DNA of 64,000 nucleotides, from NCBI GenBank assembly GCA_023374045.1, contig CM041783.1, positions 124,559,503-124,623,502 of the forward strand. The letters run 5' to 3'. Made by a program: the position numbers and the translations under genes. Origin of the DNA: Limonium bicolor. Lineage: Eukaryota > Streptophyta > Magnoliopsida > Caryophyllales > Plumbaginaceae. The notes under the pieces are model-generated. The model was not told where the DNA came from and did no database searches. It saw nothing but the letters and a program-made list of their open reading frames with translations. Shown piece by piece: positions 48,017 to 60,011 of the stretch. Positions within the stretch are counted from its first letter, which is position 1. Each line of letters begins with the position of its first letter.

Positions 48017-49111
48017 CTATGAATTTTTCAAGAGAGCGGGATCATGCGACATTATGATAATCAAGAATGAGACTGATGAGTCATACTGTAGAAAGCCCGT
48101 GGAAACCTCGACTTGGGAGAAACCAAGAGACGACGCGTTTTGAAGATTGTCTTCTACTGCTGCTGCTGGTATTACAGTGGTGGACGAAGCTTGCTGCTGT
48201 CCTTTTCCTCCCACAGCTTTTTCTGATGTGGTGGTCGATGTTGGCTGTTTGATAGCGAGAACTCGGCAGTTGAAAGCACTCGCTAGATCGTTATTGTGGG
48301 TCTCTGCAAGCCTGGTGAAATGGTCTACAATTTACATTTTTTAAAATTTGAGCGACATTCTAATTAATTTAATGCAATTACCATATTCATCAGCAATGGT
48401 TCTGTAAAATATTTAATTAAATAAGAGATAAAATAAATAATAGGACACAACATGAATAAAAAATAAATAGAATACATCTCAGAATTCTCTTAGGAAACGA
48501 GTATGTTAAAACGTTCATGGGATTAGGTGAGACTGGTAAGAATAATGCAACTACTACTTATCCACTAAAACAAAAATTATTTAGAACGAAATGAGGGAAA
48601 GAAAGATTAATGCAAATTTTGACGCGTACGAAGAGATCGAAGAAAGAAAAAGTTAATGAAAGTTTACTGGTACAGAAAGCTGCGATCGTGAAGACCTGCA
48701 ACCAATGCAAAAGGTTCAATCTCTCGAACCAGAGTTACCATCTTATCGCCCTCATCTTCCTCCTCCGCCACTATCATCTCTATTCTCGTCTGTACGTCAC
48801 AAGAGCTATGAAATTTGTTAACCACAAAAACATAATATTAATGTGAGAAAATATAAAGTGACCGGCGTATTGCTTACATTGAAGAAATCAGAACAGAGTT
48901 CTTTGAATGAAACAGCAAGCTGGTACCCATCTCGCCGGAGCCGTCGGACCTCCGGTTTCTTCTTTTTGTGATGGAAACAACTTGAGGAAAACAAGTGCAA
49001 CAGGATTAAAACGTCACCGTAGCGGAGTAGGTTATGCAGAGCCCATCGTAGAGCAGTCCTAGCTGCTTCCTCGTCTTCTACCACCACCACTATTTTCTTC
49101 ACTTCATCCAT
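48017..49111 (-). CDS. Universal stress protein (UspA-fold) family protein, three exons
   Basis: Exons are 49111-48878, 48789-48668 and 48311-48017, joined by canonical GT-AG introns in phases 0 and 2, giving 216 residues. Exon 1 starts MDEVKKIVVVVEDEEAARTA, the first beta strand and helix of the UspA fold, then ALRWALHNLL, GDVLILLHL and the family motif GYQLAVSFKELC. Exon 2 has a second strand/helix (EMIVAEEEDEGDK, LVREIEPFALVAGLHDRSFL). Exon 3 begins LAETHNNDLASAFNCRVLAI, followed by a Ser/Gln/Ala-rich tail. The length and the FNCRVLAIKQP ending match a plant-specific USP-like subgroup. The complete ATP-binding G-2x-G-9x-G-S/T motif is not evident, so nucleotide binding is doubtful. No stops or shifts were found. 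This is the only clearly intact host gene in the window. A Harbinger-like element ends its upstream region 236 bp before the ATG. Confidence 0.85.
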
Positions 49112-49346
49112 ACCTGATCGATCTCCCCTATCTCTCTTTTATCTTTACCTCTCGTTTTGGGGTACAGAACAGATGGAGATCCAAGCGAAGCTGGTTGGCG
49201 GACGGGGGAGCGAGCGAGAGAGTAAGAGCATACACATAGATACAAAAGGCTGCTGCGTGTGGACCCCGAAACAATTTTGGTTAGAAGATTTGCTCATATA
49301 CTAAATAAAAGGAAACTTTTTACACTTTTAAAAATTAATGGACTTC
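49112..49346 (-). promoter_or_regulatory. Upstream region of the USP gene
   Basis: The leader on the minus strand is pyrimidine- then purine-rich, with CTTACTCTCTCGCTCGCTCC (about 49225-49206), common in plant 5' untranslated regions. No clear TATA box is visible before the transposon boundary at 49347. Confidence 0.4.
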
Positions 49347-50527
49347 GGCTGCGTTCGGCGTGAATTTTTATGGTAGTTTTGTGGTTGTTTTGGTCTGGTT
49401 GTTTTGGTTGGTTGTTTTGTGGTAGTTTTGTTGGTTGTTTTGTGCTGGTTGTTTTATGGTTGTTTCAAAAACTAATGTTCGGCAGGCAGCGGTTTCATCT
49501 GGCTGTTTTGAATAAGTTAGTTTTGTGCAGTGCGTTTACCGTTTTCATTGTTACAATTAAAAATTGTATGTACATTTTAAAATATTTTTTTGTTAATAAA
49601 GTTAAAATATATGTAGATATTCAATTATAGTCTTTAATAATTATTATTCTTTACAAATTTTAGTGAAAATTAATTTATAATATGTATACATATTAATTTA
49701 TAAATAATTTTTTTACATATATTTAAAAAAATAAAGAAATAAATCATTGTATTTAGAACAAATATATTAGATGTTATATATAAAAATAAAATTTTATGGA
49801 TTATAAATTACTCCCTCCGTTCAACAATAACTGTCATTTTAGAAATTTGCACACTTATTAAGAAAAGTAGGACAATGACGCATGTGCCCCTACTTTTTAC
49901 TTTTCCATTTAGATAATAATTACTTTTATATTGAACAGTAGGGGTAAAAGTGGAAAGAAGTGTGTCAAAAAGCTAGAATGACAGATATTTTTGAACAAGA
50001 ATCACATCCTAAAACGACAGATATTAATGAACGGAGGGAGTAGTATTTAATATAACATTTAAAATGTATTAATACTTAAGTTTATTTTAATTTTTAATGA
50101 AATAAATAATATCATTGAAATGAAAAAGTAATTTTTTCTAATAATAAAATAATTGACTGTAAGCGAATAATATATATTCAATTTTAATTTAATTTTTTGT
50201 CAAATTTAATATATATATTATTTTTAAAATATAATTATAAATATTGAAAATTTAAATTAATTTATTAAAATTTAATTTTTAAATATTTTAATATTATTAA
50301 AATATTCTCGTCCCCTTAATTACAGTTTTCTGGCTCGTCTCTGTTTACGGTATTCATTATATTTGCAGTATAAATTGTTGGTTGTTTTGTGGTTGTTTTG
50401 TGCTGATATATTTGTTGCTGTTTTGAAAATTATTGTTTGGAGGTGGCGGTTTGGCATTTTTTGTCAAAAATACCAAACTCAGAAATGCCACATTTATACC
50501 ACAGAAAGACCAACTCCGAACGCAGCC
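49347..50527. mobile_element. Harbinger/Tourist-like element (1181 bp) with a nested Stowaway MITE
   Basis: Terminal inverted repeats GGCTGCGTTCGG and CCGAACGCAGCC are flanked by TTC on both sides (49344-49346 and 50528-50530). GGTTGTTTTGTGG words repeat just inside both ends. The interior is very AT-rich and encodes no transposase. The terminal sequence fits PIF/Harbinger MITEs, but their usual duplication is TAA/TTA, so the superfamily is tentative. Confidence 0.7.
49811..50040. mobile_element. Stowaway MITE (230 bp)
   Basis: CTCCCTCCGTTC at the left end and GAACGGAGGGAG at the right are inverted and flanked by TA (49809-49810 and 50041-50042), the hallmark of the Stowaway/Tc1-mariner group. 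It is nested within the Harbinger-like element. Confidence 0.93.
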
Positions 50528-51125
50528 TTCACCAATAAGTTTTATATTGCGCCCAATTTGAATATCCAGCTTATAGTTAGAGTCTTTTATTTAACTAGAA
50601 TATTTAATATATGGTGAAATAATTCTATACATCTAAATTATAAAACTGATAAACTATATTATATAAAAACTTAATATAATTTAATTATTATATTTTATAT
50701 GATAAATAACTTAAATACAAATAAGAAATCAAACATATATTATATGTTATTTAACTTATACATAATATATTATTATATACAATTTATAAAATTATTTTAA
50801 ACACATTATAAACTGGATTGCTATTCGCAGTACAAAATTACTAATCACCGCAGTATAATTTTTTTTAAATCATATTAACGTTGTAAACATGTAGTGACAT
50901 CGTGTCATGACTTTTGTTTTAAAAAAAAAACATTTCATCACAGTAAACAGTAAAAAACGCTCTCATCAAAATGTAAGACGCTAAAACCCATTTTTAGTTC
51001 GTTTGAACATTATAATTGTGAATTGACATTTATTCAGTTAAATTATAGACGTTCTAATGTATTTACAACCAAACGGTGTTAAGATATTGAAAACGAGTCA
51101 AAGCAAAAACGCTAAAAAACGCGCA
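50528..51125. other. AT-rich intergenic stretch with a MITE fragment
   Basis: There is no coding sequence. Positions 50816-50910 (GGATTGCTATTCGCAGTAC onward) are an inverted copy of the right half of the MITE-like element at 60012-60322. Confidence 0.6.
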
Positions 51126-51288
51126 CGTTATATATAAACGGGACATGTCCCATGCACGCACTATCTCTCCTCTAAATTACCTCGCCGGAATCCTCTCTTC
51201 CAGATTGCCAGACCACCGCCGGAGCTGCCGCCGGACCACCACCGGACCACCGCCGACCAGCGCCGAAAAAAATTTCCGGTGAGTTTTT
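51126..51288 (+). promoter_or_regulatory. Possible promoter and first untranslated exon
   Basis: A TATA box (TTATATATAAACGGG, about 51129-51143) is followed by a perfect palindrome GGGACATGTCCC (51143-51154). A C-rich leader with CCGCCGGA-type words ends at CCG with a consensus splice donor GTGAGT. The layout is that of a plant 5' leader exon. I cannot see the coding exon it would join; the repeat ORF at 52859 has its own TATA box. Confidence 0.45.
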
Positions 51289-51506
51289 CGAATTTGTTTT
51301 CCCAAGTTGTAGCTCTTGATGTGGTGATTCCGAATTCGGTGTTAGTTTTTACAAAAACTAAATGATTTAGGCTAGATCTACAATTAAAATTCTAAAAAAT
51401 AAACTTGAAAACTCTATTAATAGAGTTCTTGGAGCTCGCCCCGGCAAGAGACACGACTCGCTCCAGTTCGCCTCGCCTGGGAAGAACACTATATGTTGAA
51501 CCATTC

Positions 51507-51620
51507 TACCAAGCGGAACAAACCTAATGTTTATGTCACAAGAACTGAAATATATCAAAATGTAGAAATTCCTAACAAAAGTCCTAGAATTCAAACCCCA
51601 TGAATCACGGAATTGAAAGT
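51507..51620 (+). repeat. Dispersed copy of the 141-bp repeat unit
   Basis: About 114 bases starting ACCAAGCGGAACAAACC match the tandem repeat surrounding the solo LTR (54241 onward). This single copy is 2.7 kb away from that array. Confidence 0.85.
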
Positions 51621-51799
51621 TAGGGTTCATTCCGAGCAGCAGTCATTTAAACGCTTTTTTGATCCTAAGTTACATTGTCTGTGAGGAAATGATCATGATT
51701 ATAATTTGTTTTACGTAAAAAAAAATTTGATTTGTATAGGAGGTTTCCTAGATCCCAAAATCACTCAACTATATGACAAAATATTGGAAATACAAAATG

Positions 51800-52025
51800 T
51801 CAAAACTCGTGTCAAATTAAGACACTAATTGAGCTCACTTGTGTCAAATTAAATCACTAATTGATCCAGGTCGTCATTTAATTTGACACGAGTGAGTTCA
51901 AGTAGTGTCTTAATTTGACACGAGTGAGCTCAAGTAGTGTCTTAATTTGACACGAGTGAGCTCAAGTAGTGTCTTAATTTGACACGAGTGAGCTCAATTA
52001 GTTTCTTAATTTGACACGAGTGAGC

Positions 52026-52030
<5 letters not shown>
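51800..52030. repeat. 32-bp tandem repeat with an inverted arm
   Basis: GACACGAGTGAGCTCAAGTA, then GTGTCTTAATTT, is repeated at 51887, 51919, 51951 and 51983 with a partial fifth copy at 52015. To the left (51809-51870) the same words occur in inverted orientation (CTCGTGTCAAATTAAGACAC), so the whole can fold into a large hairpin. Confidence 0.9.
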
Positions 52031-52263
<233 letters not shown>

Positions 52264-52367
52264 CTTATTTTTAAAAGGGATTACATGAATGTAACTATTA
52301 CGCAGCTACTGCATTCTGGTATGCCATCCCATAAGATTCCTTATAGGACTACAGAAGGTACGCAATG

Positions 52368-52760
52368 ACATTTCAATTTTATGGGGAATACAAGTGTGTA
52401 CCTTCTTTAGCTTCAGCATTACATGTAAAGACAGAGTCACTATTAGACATGATCACACACAACCTCCATGTAAGGATAATACAAGGTACGAAATGACATT
52501 TCATAATTTTATGGGGAATACAAGTATGTACCTTCTTACATGGCTATTCAGCTTCAACATTACATGTAAGGACACAGTCACTATTAGACATGATCACACA
52601 CAACCATCATGTAAGGAATATACAAGGTACGAAATGACATTTCACAATTTCATGGGGAATACATGTAAGGACACAGTCACTATTAGCTTCAGCATCAACT
52701 TTAAGGACAGAGTCACTATCAGACACAAGCACAATGTTTTAAGAAAAAATCTAGAGCTGG
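52368..52760 (+). repeat. About 130-140-bp tandem repeat, nearly three copies
   Basis: Units begin at about 52368, 52495 and 52636 with GACATTTCA and contain TATGGGGAATACA, ACATGTAAGGACACAGTCAC and GACATGATCACACACAACC. The third is truncated. It directly precedes the TATA box of the repeat ORF. Confidence 0.85.
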
Positions 52761-52768
52761 TGCTTTCT

Positions 52769-52777
52769 CTATAAAAG
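52769..52777 (+). promoter_or_regulatory. TATA box of the repeat ORF
   Basis: CTATAAAAG lies about 85 bases before the ATG at 52859. The leader is C/A-rich and free of upstream ATG codons, as in expressed plant genes. Confidence 0.6.
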
Positions 52778-52858
52778 GAGTATAGTTGCAACTGGTTCTT
52801 TACAATTCATATTTCCACACCACCAACTCCTTCAAATTCACAACACATTCATATTATT

Positions 52859-53467
52859 ATGAGTCACTCATCAAATTCCGAAAACACTTCTAATATCATA
52901 TGGGAGGATGAATCCCTTTCCGATACAAAAGAGAGTGATGTTTCAATGGTGGAGAATGAATCACTCCACAACCAGTCAAATTCCGAAAACACTTCTAATA
53001 TCATATGGGAGCATGAATCCCTTTCCGATACAGAAGAGAATGATGTTTCAATGGTGGAGAATGAATCACTCCACAACCAGTCAAATTCTGAAAACACTTT
53101 TACTATCATATGGGAGCATGAATCCCTTTCCGATAGAGAAGAGAGTGATGTTTCAATGGTAGAGAATGAATCACTCCACAACCAGTCAAATTCCAAAAAC
53201 ACTTCTACTATCATATGGGAGCATAAATCCCTTTCCGATACAGAAGAGAGTGATGTTTCAATGGTGGAGAATGAATCACTCCACAACCAGTCAAATTCCG
53301 AAAACACTTCTACTATCATATGGGAGCATGAATCCCTTTCTGATACAGAAGAGTGTGATGTTTCAATGGTGGAGAATGAATCACTCCACAACCAAGAACT
53401 CCACAACCAAGAACTCCACAACCAAGAAGAATCTACTGGAAGTAATGACTGGGTGGGGGGTGTATGA
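52859..53467 (+). CDS. Orphan acidic protein made of five 35-residue repeats
   Basis: The 202-codon frame begins MSHSSNSENTSNIIWEDESL and consists of five 105-bp direct repeats (starts 52871, 52976, 53081, 53186 and 53291). The consensus includes SNSENTS-IIWEHESLSDTEE, SDVSMVENESLHNQ. It then has three short ELHNQ repeats and ends EESTGSNDWVGGV. The protein is rich in Ser, Glu and Asn, has no membrane segment or signal peptide, and resembles no family I know. All repeats stay in frame. After the stop, two diverged repeat copies (WEVESLPDSYED, then a further one near 53575) follow in other frames. A one-base shift in the G-run near 53455 and another near 53530 separate them, so a longer ancestral gene is likely. 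Confidence 0.5.
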   Translation: MSHSSNSENTSNIIWEDESLSDTKESDVSMVENESLHNQSNSENTSNIIWEHESLSDTEENDVSMVENESLHNQSNSENTFTIIWEHESLSDREESDVSMVENESLHNQSNSKNTSTIIWEHKSLSDTEESDVSMVENESLHNQSNSENTSTIIWEHESLSDTEECDVSMVENESLHNQELHNQELHNQEESTGSNDWVGGV

Positions 53468-53640
53468 GAGTTCAATACTGTGGGAAGTAGAATCACTCCC
53501 AGATTCATATGAAGACAACAGTGATTTTCAATGGTGTCAGTTGTAAGCAATGAAGTGTATGACAGTTCCAATTTGTGGAACTCGAATCACTCTCCAATTC
53601 ATATGAAGGCGAGAGTGATGAGTCAGTTGGTAGTAATGTT
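53468..53640 (+). pseudogene. Out-of-frame continuation of the repeat ORF
   Basis: Two diverged repeat copies read YESSILWEVESLPDSYEDNS and NLWELESLSNSYEGESD if small shifts at the G-run (about 53455) and near 53530 and 53578 are allowed. The W-E-x-E-S-L core of the upstream repeats is recognisable. Confidence 0.5.
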
Positions 53641-53689
53641 GATTGATAATATCAATTATGTTTTTTCACCGTTCTGGTTAGTCACTCTC

Positions 53690-53960
53690 ATGGGTACATA
53701 CAAAGCTAAAGAAGTACGCATGGGGAGCAGGTACTCTTGCGTGGTTGTATCGCCAGCTGGGGATAGCATCTCGTGCTGAGTGTACTAGCATTGCTAGCTC
53801 TTTGACCCTTCTCGAGGTAAGTGTTGTAATGTACAACAATGTGTAATAGATTTTCATGAATTCACATTAATAGTTGGCATAATTTATTTTTTAAATTTAT
53901 GTAGTGCTGGATATATGCGTACTTCCCCACGCTTAGACCAACAGTTAGTGCTGACTGACT
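53690..53960 (+). pseudogene. Plant mobile domain fragment
   Basis: The first exon piece ends KKYAWGAGTLAWLYRQLGIA, ASRAECTSIASSLTLLE, at a GTAAGT donor (53818). The next exon, after GTAG, starts at 53905 with CWIYAYFPTLRP and soon meets a TGA. The wording matches the C-terminal part of the plant mobile domain (PMD) and closely resembles 63660-63960 in this window. Only this part of the domain is left. Confidence 0.75.
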
Positions 53961-54240
53961 GGATGTAGTTATTTTCTAGTGGACTTGGTGATGGTGAAAT
54001 TGTTGCTGAAATTGCTGGTGATCTTATTGATGACCTTCTAGTTGATTTTGTGGAGGTTCTTAGAACCGGGGGAGAGAAGAAAAACAAGGGAGAGTATGTC
54101 AAAATTTTCCTAGAAATGCACCATTTCTTTAAACTATTGTATTTCGTTTAGATGTTCGTTATGTTTATCACTTGAATTTCATTTAATTTCGCGTTGTAGT
54201 ACTTTCTATTCCACACTACTGTCTAATAATCCAAACATCT
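53961..54240. other. Intergenic stretch
   Basis: I see no gene or repeat beyond the edge of the 141-bp array. Confidence 0.4.
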
Positions 54241-54416
54241 ACCAAGCGGAACACACCTAATGTTTATGTCACGAGAACTGGAATATATCAAAATGTAGAA
54301 AATCCTAACAAAAGTTCTAAAATTCAAACCACATGAATCACAGAATTGAAAGTGAATAACTATCTAATAATCCAAACATCTACCAAGTAGAACAAACCTA
54401 ATGTTTATGTCGCGAG

Positions 54417-57400
54417 TGAAATACCCCAAACTAATAAAACATGGATTAAACATCTAATCACATTGATTAAGGCCTAAACATGCCTTAAAAGTCAACAGAG
54501 AACAAAAGTGGTCAACACAAAGCAAGATATTGCACCCTTTGACTGTTTAGGGTAAATAAATACCCAAATGAACTTCTTAGGACCTAAAAATTTGTCATAA
54601 GCTTATTAACACATTACTAAACATATTACAATTGTTGGGAAACACACCAACACAAAGAACAAGCATTTTCATGCTTCAAGGTCAAGTAGGACAAAAATGT
54701 GCTCTAAGAAAACCTTAAAGGTCTAATGACCTATAAATGATATAAAATTGGATTCCATGATCAAATATCATGTAAAGAACACAACAAAACTGTTCTCAAA
54801 GAAAACTAAGCTCAGAAACACCCTGTGACACAAAATGTGCACTAAAACACCTTAAAGCACGTTTATGTGTATGAACTCTAAGATAATGACTTTTTGTCAT
54901 TTTAAAGAATGGAGTATATCATTTATATCATTAATTTGACATGATAGACTATATTATAAAGTCCAAATCAAAGTTTGAAAATAAAAATCAAAAATGGGAA
55001 ATTTAGTATGAATAGTAACCCAAATAGTGCATTTTTAAGCAAAATTGACTAAGTATGGTCAATGGTCAATTAGTTGACCATCCTTACCCATATGAAGTCG
55101 GCAGCCAAGCAGCATGGAGGACAGCTCATTCAGCATTAACACTAAATATCTAATCTTTTGGTGAATCACCATTTACTATTCCATTAATTAACATTAACTT
55201 AACTTATAAGGCAAAATTGACTTACCTTTCTCATTTGCCTTCACCCCTGCCAACAGAAGCTCATTCAAACCTCTCATTTGCTTCTCCAAACCGTGGCTAA
55301 CTCACCATATTCAGAAGAGAACAACAATTGACATAGGTAAGCTTATTAAGCCATTTTATGTTCATTCTCTTCACAATTCTTTCCTCTTTCCATGGAGCAA
55401 AGCATCAACCACTTCCATCAATGTTCTTAGGTTGTTTTGGAGGTTAAATGGAGGGTGTATCTCGGCATTAACAAGGGAAGAAGGTGGAGAAATCTAATCT
55501 TATTCTTAAGGTATAAAAATGTGCTTTAAGCACATATCTTTTGATTCCCATCAAATTCGGTTGTGAAACTTTGTTCCTAGCCTTATTATCTTCTTCTTAA
55601 CATACTTATTCATTTGGTATATCAAGAGCTTCAAGGTATAGCCAGATCCAAGCCAAAAACACCATTTTAGGCATTTTAAACAAGGTAAAAATTAGCCATC
55701 TTCTAATCTGAGTTATACAAGTTTAAAGCTTGGTTTTACTAGCTCTTTTGATGCTCTTTCTCTACTGTAAAAACAGGCCGAGATCAACCTTGGTTACCTT
55801 GGTATTCTAAGGTAAATTTTACCTTGAAAATATACATTAAACACTTATTATGCTTAGATCTTGCTTGGAGACTAATCATGCCTTAATTGCTGTTTGAAAA
55901 CATGTAAACTAAGCTGTGGAAATATTATCTCCATACAGTCGTGGCCAAACAAGGCCTTAGCTTGGCAAAAACAAGGTATAAATCACTTAAACCTACACTT
56001 GGTATATTAATATGTGTTTATACATACATATATATATATATAATTGTGCCGTGAGTGAAATGGTTTATTAAGGTCTTATTTTGACCTTAGGTGATTAAGG
56101 AATGGTTTAGTAAATTTTATAACTAATTAATTAGCATAATTGTCAAATTTAAGACATTATGTGGAAAATTGGTAATTAATGAAAATATATGGTAAGGGCC
56201 GAGATTTTACAGCATTTTTGGGCATTTATGTGTAATTTATTTTATAAGCTAATGTTTGTAATAAGGCCATGTACTTTAGGCCATTTTATTTATGCATTTA
56301 TAAGCTTTTAATTAAGTTTAGGTGCTAAATATAAATTACCGCAAGGAATTGGGGTTATAGTGTAAATAAATTAAATTTGGGGGCTATATATTAATTAAGC
56401 CGAAAATTAGAGATTTAAATGAGTTTATATAAAAATTATAAGATTATATAAAGTTTTGGGGTTAAATGGTAATTTCTGAAAAGATATGGGTATAAACCGT
56501 AATATATGGTTATTGATGGTCAAGGAAATATTAAGGTGGTCAACCTTGACCATATGGTAGGTTTTGACCAAATTAAATAAGTTAGATAGCTTATTTAAGG
56601 TTTTATTATAAGATAAGTATTTAATTGTAACAATTTTATAACATGTGTGGTAAATATGTTATTACCGAAAATTAAGGGTGTAAAATGGTATTATAAACAC
56701 CCATGGGCTATTAGGAATTTTTAGGAATTTATTGGGTTGATTTTGGAATTAAAATAAACTATATATGTATAATATATAGTTATTATGTCATTATGACACT
56801 TTGGAATAAAAGATGGGGTGGAATAGTAATAAGCAAGAATATATGGGTTAGCAATATTATTTATAACCCTTTGGTGAAATTTGGTGATTTTTAGAATAAT
56901 ATAAGAGTATTTATTAAGATATGTGTATAATATATAGTTTTAATGATATTATAAAACTATATGTTATAAATTGGGTCAAATGGCAATTATAGGAATTTGG
57001 TGGGTCTGTTCGGATCTTTACAAAAATATAACCATAGGTTATACCATTTTATAAGTTGAAAATGTTATATTATATGATATATATAACATGGTATAAATAA
57101 TGGGGTGATTTTGTAAATAAAGGAAACTAAGGTATATGAAAAAGAATAAGGTTTTTATATGGTGCCCATGCGGCAATAATAAATAGTTTTGTATAAAAAC
57201 TATAGGTTATAAATTAAAGGAAATAAAATATCATATTATATGATATTAGTATATGGTATAACATTACATAATGTTATGTGGTCAAAATGGAATTTAAATA
57301 AAATAAGGTGCTGTACCGAATTATTAAGGTTATAAATATGAATTTTAGACTATGGTCTACAATGTTATAAATGTTATAACAATTATATGGTTTAAAGGGA

Positions 57401-59771
57401 ATTAAATTAAGTAAAGATATTCACATTAAATAATGTGACAAACTATAAATAAATAAGATTTATAAACTAAGGTATTTATTGAATAAACCTTAGGAGTTGT
57501 AATTATACAACATAAAATGTTACATAATATTAGGATAATAATCTTAATATAAGTTGTATAATATAATACAACTAATGGGAATAATCATCTAATATAAGAT
57601 GAAAATGTAACATATAATATAAGAGTTTTATAACTCATGGAACTTACCTATGTGGTAAATATATACATATACAAGAAAAATGTATATAAGGATGGATATA
57701 TATATTGGTTGGAACCCATATAATATAATGGTGGTGGTTATTACAAAAAATAGTTACAAACTATAAGTTATGAGTTTTTGAATGCAAACATAATTTGCTA
57801 AGATAAGGGATAATATAATACAATGTATTATAATGGATGGTGGGAAAATGATACAATATGAAATATAATATAATATAATATAAGATAACAATGCATGCAT
57901 CCATGCAACTATAGGTTATATACCTAAGTTTAATGGTGGATAAGATTAAAAGGAATGTAATGAATTAAACTTAACAGTCGAAATGTTTTTGACGTACGAG
58001 TTTTAGTAACAAGGCCGACTGGTTTAGAGAAACCCGTAACAAATAACTATAGAAATCCGGGGATGAACTGTCGGGGTTACTTGTTATTCGGAAATACCGG
58101 ATGTAGTTAGTCATGGAGACTGACTTATAGTTTATTACCGTTTAGATCATACTTCGGACGAGGACGCTTGACGAGCTAGTGGTCTACACTGCGCATCCTA
58201 GGTCTTGGTGAACGGTATGTAAAGGGGTTTGATCCGGGTTGTCCTAAGGAAACTCCTTGGGCTCGGATTTGGTTGATATAACTTGTGTGTTATGTGTGTG
58301 GATACATGTATGTGATTAAGTGTTACTGCATTAATTATTTATGCACGAGCGTCCTACAGGACTAACACTACGTCGACTATAGATCGACTTATATAAACAT
58401 ACATATACGTTGTTGTGATGACAAGACGGTTACTTGATATAATACTATAGTATTAATATTAAGTATATGGTAACCTAAGTAAAATACTTAGGGACGAGTC
58501 ACGACATTGTCTGTCTCTAGAGCATGGATCTCGAACATGAATATAACCTAGATTACTTCTAGGTATGCGTGAGACCCATTGGGCAGCTAATTAATAATTA
58601 TTCTCCATAAGACTAAGAGCAGATCTTAAACATTATGAGAGAGAAATGGTGTGAGTTGAGGTGAGGAATCCAGTGTAGTTTACGAACTATCTGGTTGCGC
58701 ATTTGTGATCACTGAGGGGTTCCCGATCGGGTTCCGCTCCAGGTTTATACCCAACGAGCCCTATTTGGATCGTGGGTCAGGTAGCTACGGCTTTTATATG
58801 GATGTCTTACGAGACAAAAGAGAATAGTCAGGGGCCTCCGGATCTCTGGCGAAATGAGCACCTTTGTGTGTACGGGAGGACTACTGTCCATGGTGAGGTT
58901 ATAGGGTTGTCTTAACATGACGCCCAACTGGTATTAATTAAACATGGTTTGGATGGATGGGGCCTTAAAGGCCAAATTAAATTAACTATGGAAACTGTAC
59001 GCTACGGCGATTGTACATTGTACATTATACTGTGGTCATTTCGATATGGATGGGGCCTTGAAGGCCAAATTAAATTAATAAAGGATGGCGTACGCTACGG
59101 CGATTGTACATTGTACATTATACTGTTATTATTCGATACGTTCGATATACAATTGTTGGTTGTGATATTTAATGAATGTTTGAATTGGATGGATGGTTAA
59201 GTGTTTATGAATGTTTGGATGGAGGATTATGTATATTATACATGTATATTACAGTATTGTTTATAACTGTAAAATGGTAAAGCATGAAACCAATCTAATA
59301 ATAAGATGGTTAAAATGACTAAGTGACCATTACGGTCCAGGCCGGCATACTCACGTCTATCGCTGATACTACACCATATGCAGGTTGTTGATTATCGCCG
59401 AAGCCGAAGTGCGGGAACAGGGTAATTAGAGTTTACTTTAATTACCGCACAGGGAGTTTATTTGTATAACAATGAAGATGGTGAATTGTAATATGGTAAG
59501 GTTATGTATATTCGGGATTGGGTAGACGCTCACTTGTCGACATTTATGGTTTATGGACTTAGTACGATGTATAGGAGTTTTCTCGTTATCACATCGGTTA
59601 GCAGTTTGTTTATGTTGGAAGTTGGATGTAGTTTGACTTCGTTACTTGCATGGGCGAGTAATGGCCGGTGACACCCGAGTGAGTATTGTTGTTATTATTT
59701 CTTCCGTTGTAAGACGTTTTATTTATTGCTACGTGAGGGATTATTACGTGATTATGGAGAGGGGTGTTACA
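54417..59771 (+). mobile_element. Solo LTR F (5355 bp) with perfect 5-bp duplication
   Basis: It begins TGAAATACCCC and ends GGGTGTTACA, as does the LTR of B. It is flanked by GCGAG on both sides (54412-54416 and 59772-59776). There is no second LTR, primer site or coding interior, so it is a product of LTR-LTR recombination. A region of short alternating A/T words (56400-57900) makes up its middle. It holds a stem-loop at 59641-59662. Confidence 0.9.
59641..59662 (+). repeat. Conserved stem-loop near the LTR 3' end (solo LTR F)
   Basis: GTTACTTGC and GCGAGTAAT pair over nine positions (two as G-U) around ATGG. GGCCGGTGACACCCGAG follows. The position and loop match those in B and G. Confidence 0.7.
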
Positions 59772-60011
59772 GCGAGAAATGAAATATATCAAAATGTAGA
59801 AAATCCTAACAAAAGTCCTAGAAATTCAAACCCCATGAATCACAGAATTGAAAGTGAATAACTATCTAATAATCCAAACATCTACCAAGTGGAACAAACC
59901 TAATGTTTATGTCACGAGAACCGAAATATATCAAAATGTCGAAAGAACTACCGTCTTATTGTTTTTCTTTCTCCGCTTCCAACTTATTCAACTAAGTTTG
60001 GTGAAAAAAAA

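Larger units (their letters stand above)
54241..59945. repeat. 141-bp tandem repeat interrupted by solo LTR F
   Basis: Units begin ACCAAGYRGAACA at 54241, 54382 and 59884. The second unit is split at GCGAG by the solo LTR and resumes at 59777. With the LTR removed, the second unit measures 142 bp. A lone copy lies at 51507-51620. Confidence 0.88.

Noticed and set aside
47925..48350. Plus-strand ORFs, including a WW-domain-like peptide near 48100
   Set aside because: They lie opposite exon 3 of the USP gene, whose splice phases and family motifs fit far better.
52864..53571. 235-codon ORF antisense to the 105-bp repeats
   Set aside because: The sense strand has a TATA box and leader at the right distance; the antisense frame is a shadow of the repeat.
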